Below are positions 4,410 to 5,194 of a stretch of 5,194 nucleotides of DNA, piece by piece. The stretch lies in contig NZ_CAUUWA010000110.1 in the NCBI RefSeq assembly GCF_963548695.1, forward strand, positions 1 to 5,194, in the 5' to 3' direction. How positions within the stretch are numbered: position 1 is the first letter of the stretch; each line of letters opens with the position of its first letter. The DNA comes from an uncultured Fretibacterium sp. (lineage in GTDB: Bacteria > Synergistota > Synergistia > Synergistales > Aminobacteriaceae). The position numbers and the translations under genes were made by a program. Under the pieces are notes generated by a model, which was not told where the DNA came from, made no database searches, and was given only the letters and a program-made list of their open reading frames with translations.

Positions 4410-5194
4410 CTACCGCACGCGGATGTACCCCCATCTGTCCTCCTGCCGTACGGCGGCCAGCCCCTCGTGGAACGGGCGGGCCTCGTCGTACAGGGCGTCC
4501 AGGACCATTCGCCCCAGCACGTCGATGTAGCCCCACCGGGAGTCGGTCGCGACGGGGGCAAGACCCTCGCGGAAGGTGCGCGCGGCGTTGTAGCGGTGGG
4601 GGATGACGATTTTGCCCTGCGCGTCGGTGTAGCCCCAAGCCCGGTAGTTCGAGGAGTCCTTTACGGGGGCCAGTCCATTCCCGAAGGGCCCCGCCTCGTC
4701 GAAGGAGGCCTTGACGAGATCCCTCCCCGAGAGGTCGATGTAGCCGTACAGGCCCCGGGTCTCCACCGCGGCGCGCCCCTCGCTGAAGGGGGCGCCCCCG
4801 AGGAACTGCGCGGGGATCTTCAAGCGCCCGCCCGCGTCGATATAGCCCCAGAGTCCGCCCGTCCGCACCGGCGCCAGCCCCTGGGAGAAGGAGCCCGCCG
4901 CCTCATAGGAGGGGGCGATGACGAACTTGCCCGTCAGATCGATGTAGCCCCACCGTCCTCCGCTCTGCACGGCGGCCAGCCCCTGGGAGAAGGGTTTAGC
5001 ATCCTCGAAGGTCTTTCCCCCCAAGGCGACCCTGCCGTCCGTGTCGATGAAGCGGTCCCCAACAAAGGCCAGACCCTCCGAAAAATCCCCTGCCTCCGGG
5101 ATACGATGGACGAAGGGGACGACGACGCGGCCGAGGTTATCGATGTAGCCCCACGCGTCGTTCGACTTGACGGCGGCCAGTCCCTCATGAAAAT
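4410..5194 (-). CDS. WG-repeat protein, N-terminus outside the window
   Basis: 260 codons are visible, read from the right edge to TAG 4412-4410; the frame is open at base 5194, so the start is missing. The protein is made of about seven units of 33-37 residues of the form WGYIDxxGRxVIxxxYDxAxPFxEGLAPVxxxxx (WG repeat). 'WGYID' or close forms occur seven times. The unit around the codons for 5057-4955 has lost the WGY part (it reads 'DRFIDTDGRV'), the fifth unit reads YGYID and the sixth WGYTD. The last unit is cut to WGYIRVR, which is the usual way such proteins end. WG repeats form beta-rich domains of uncertain function, often in secreted or surface proteins; no signal peptide can be judged without the N-terminus. 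There is no clear terminator before the ATPase promoter, so transcripts may run on. Confidence 0.88.
   Translation of the reverse strand, partial: FHEGLAAVKSNDAWGYIDNLGRVVVPFVHRIPEAGDFSEGLAFVGDRFIDTDGRVALGGKTFEDAKPFSQGLAAVQSGGRWGYIDLTGKFVIAPSYEAAGSFSQGLAPVRTGGLWGYIDAGGRLKIPAQFLGGAPFSEGRAAVETRGLYGYIDLSGRDLVKASFDEAGPFGNGLAPVKDSSNYRAWGYTDAQGKIVIPHRYNAARTFREGLAPVATDSRWGYIDVLGRMVLDALYDEARPFHEGLAAVRQEDRWGYIRVR

Noticed and set aside
4410..5024. A complete 204-aa WG-repeat protein starting at 5024
   Set aside because: The codon there is TTG inside an unbroken repeat frame that continues to the window edge with more WG repeats, so it is an internal leucine.

Overview
The window is G+C-rich bacterial DNA with short intergenic gaps and E. 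coli-like sigma-70 promoters. The genes suggest an anaerobe: a thiol peroxidase of the 'PSLDTPVCDLQ' type, a YqeB-family protein tied to selenium-dependent molybdenum hydroxylases, an ATPase_2/DUF234 protein and a WG-repeat protein. A member of the Synergistota would fit, but this is a low-confidence guess because no rRNA or other phylogenetic marker is present.

Layout. Bases 1-68 hold the 3' end of a plus-strand gene that ends in an OB-fold/SSB-like strand, followed by an intrinsic terminator. A second, complete SSB/PriB-like OB-fold gene lies at 241-528 and ends in a strong hairpin. The tail of the first protein and the C-terminus of the second share the motif R-[AS]-S-R-G-S-G, so the two look like tandem paralogues. 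Bases 529-950 contain no gene. They hold a roughly 340-bp noncoding element with imperfect 21-bp terminal inverted repeats (615-635 and 933-953), a third internal copy of the terminus at 862-874, and several nested GC-rich stems. The right tip of the element supplies the stop codon of the next gene.

On the minus strand, an 86-aa protein with a Cys/Gly-rich tail (1554-1814) precedes thiol peroxidase tpx (951-1463). They probably form one redox operon read from a TATAAT promoter at about 1870. Divergently, a second TATAAT promoter (1947-1952) probably drives yqeB (2069-2860, plus strand). Convergent to yqeB is a 469-aa ATPase_2/DUF234 protein (2898-4307, minus strand). Its promoter is nearly consensus and overlaps a perfect 9-bp inverted repeat that looks like an operator. 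The right end (4410-5194, minus strand) is a 5'-truncated WG-repeat protein.

How the genes work together. Tpx and its Cys-rich partner suggest peroxide defence or thiol/metal chemistry in an oxygen-sensitive cell. YqeB suggests that the organism makes a selenium-dependent molybdenum hydroxylase encoded elsewhere. The ATPase gene looks like a self-contained accessory gene with its own regulated promoter. No complete multi-gene defence or mobile system is visible. The least explained parts are the 615-953 element, the Cys-tail protein, the ATPase operator and the tandem OB-fold genes.
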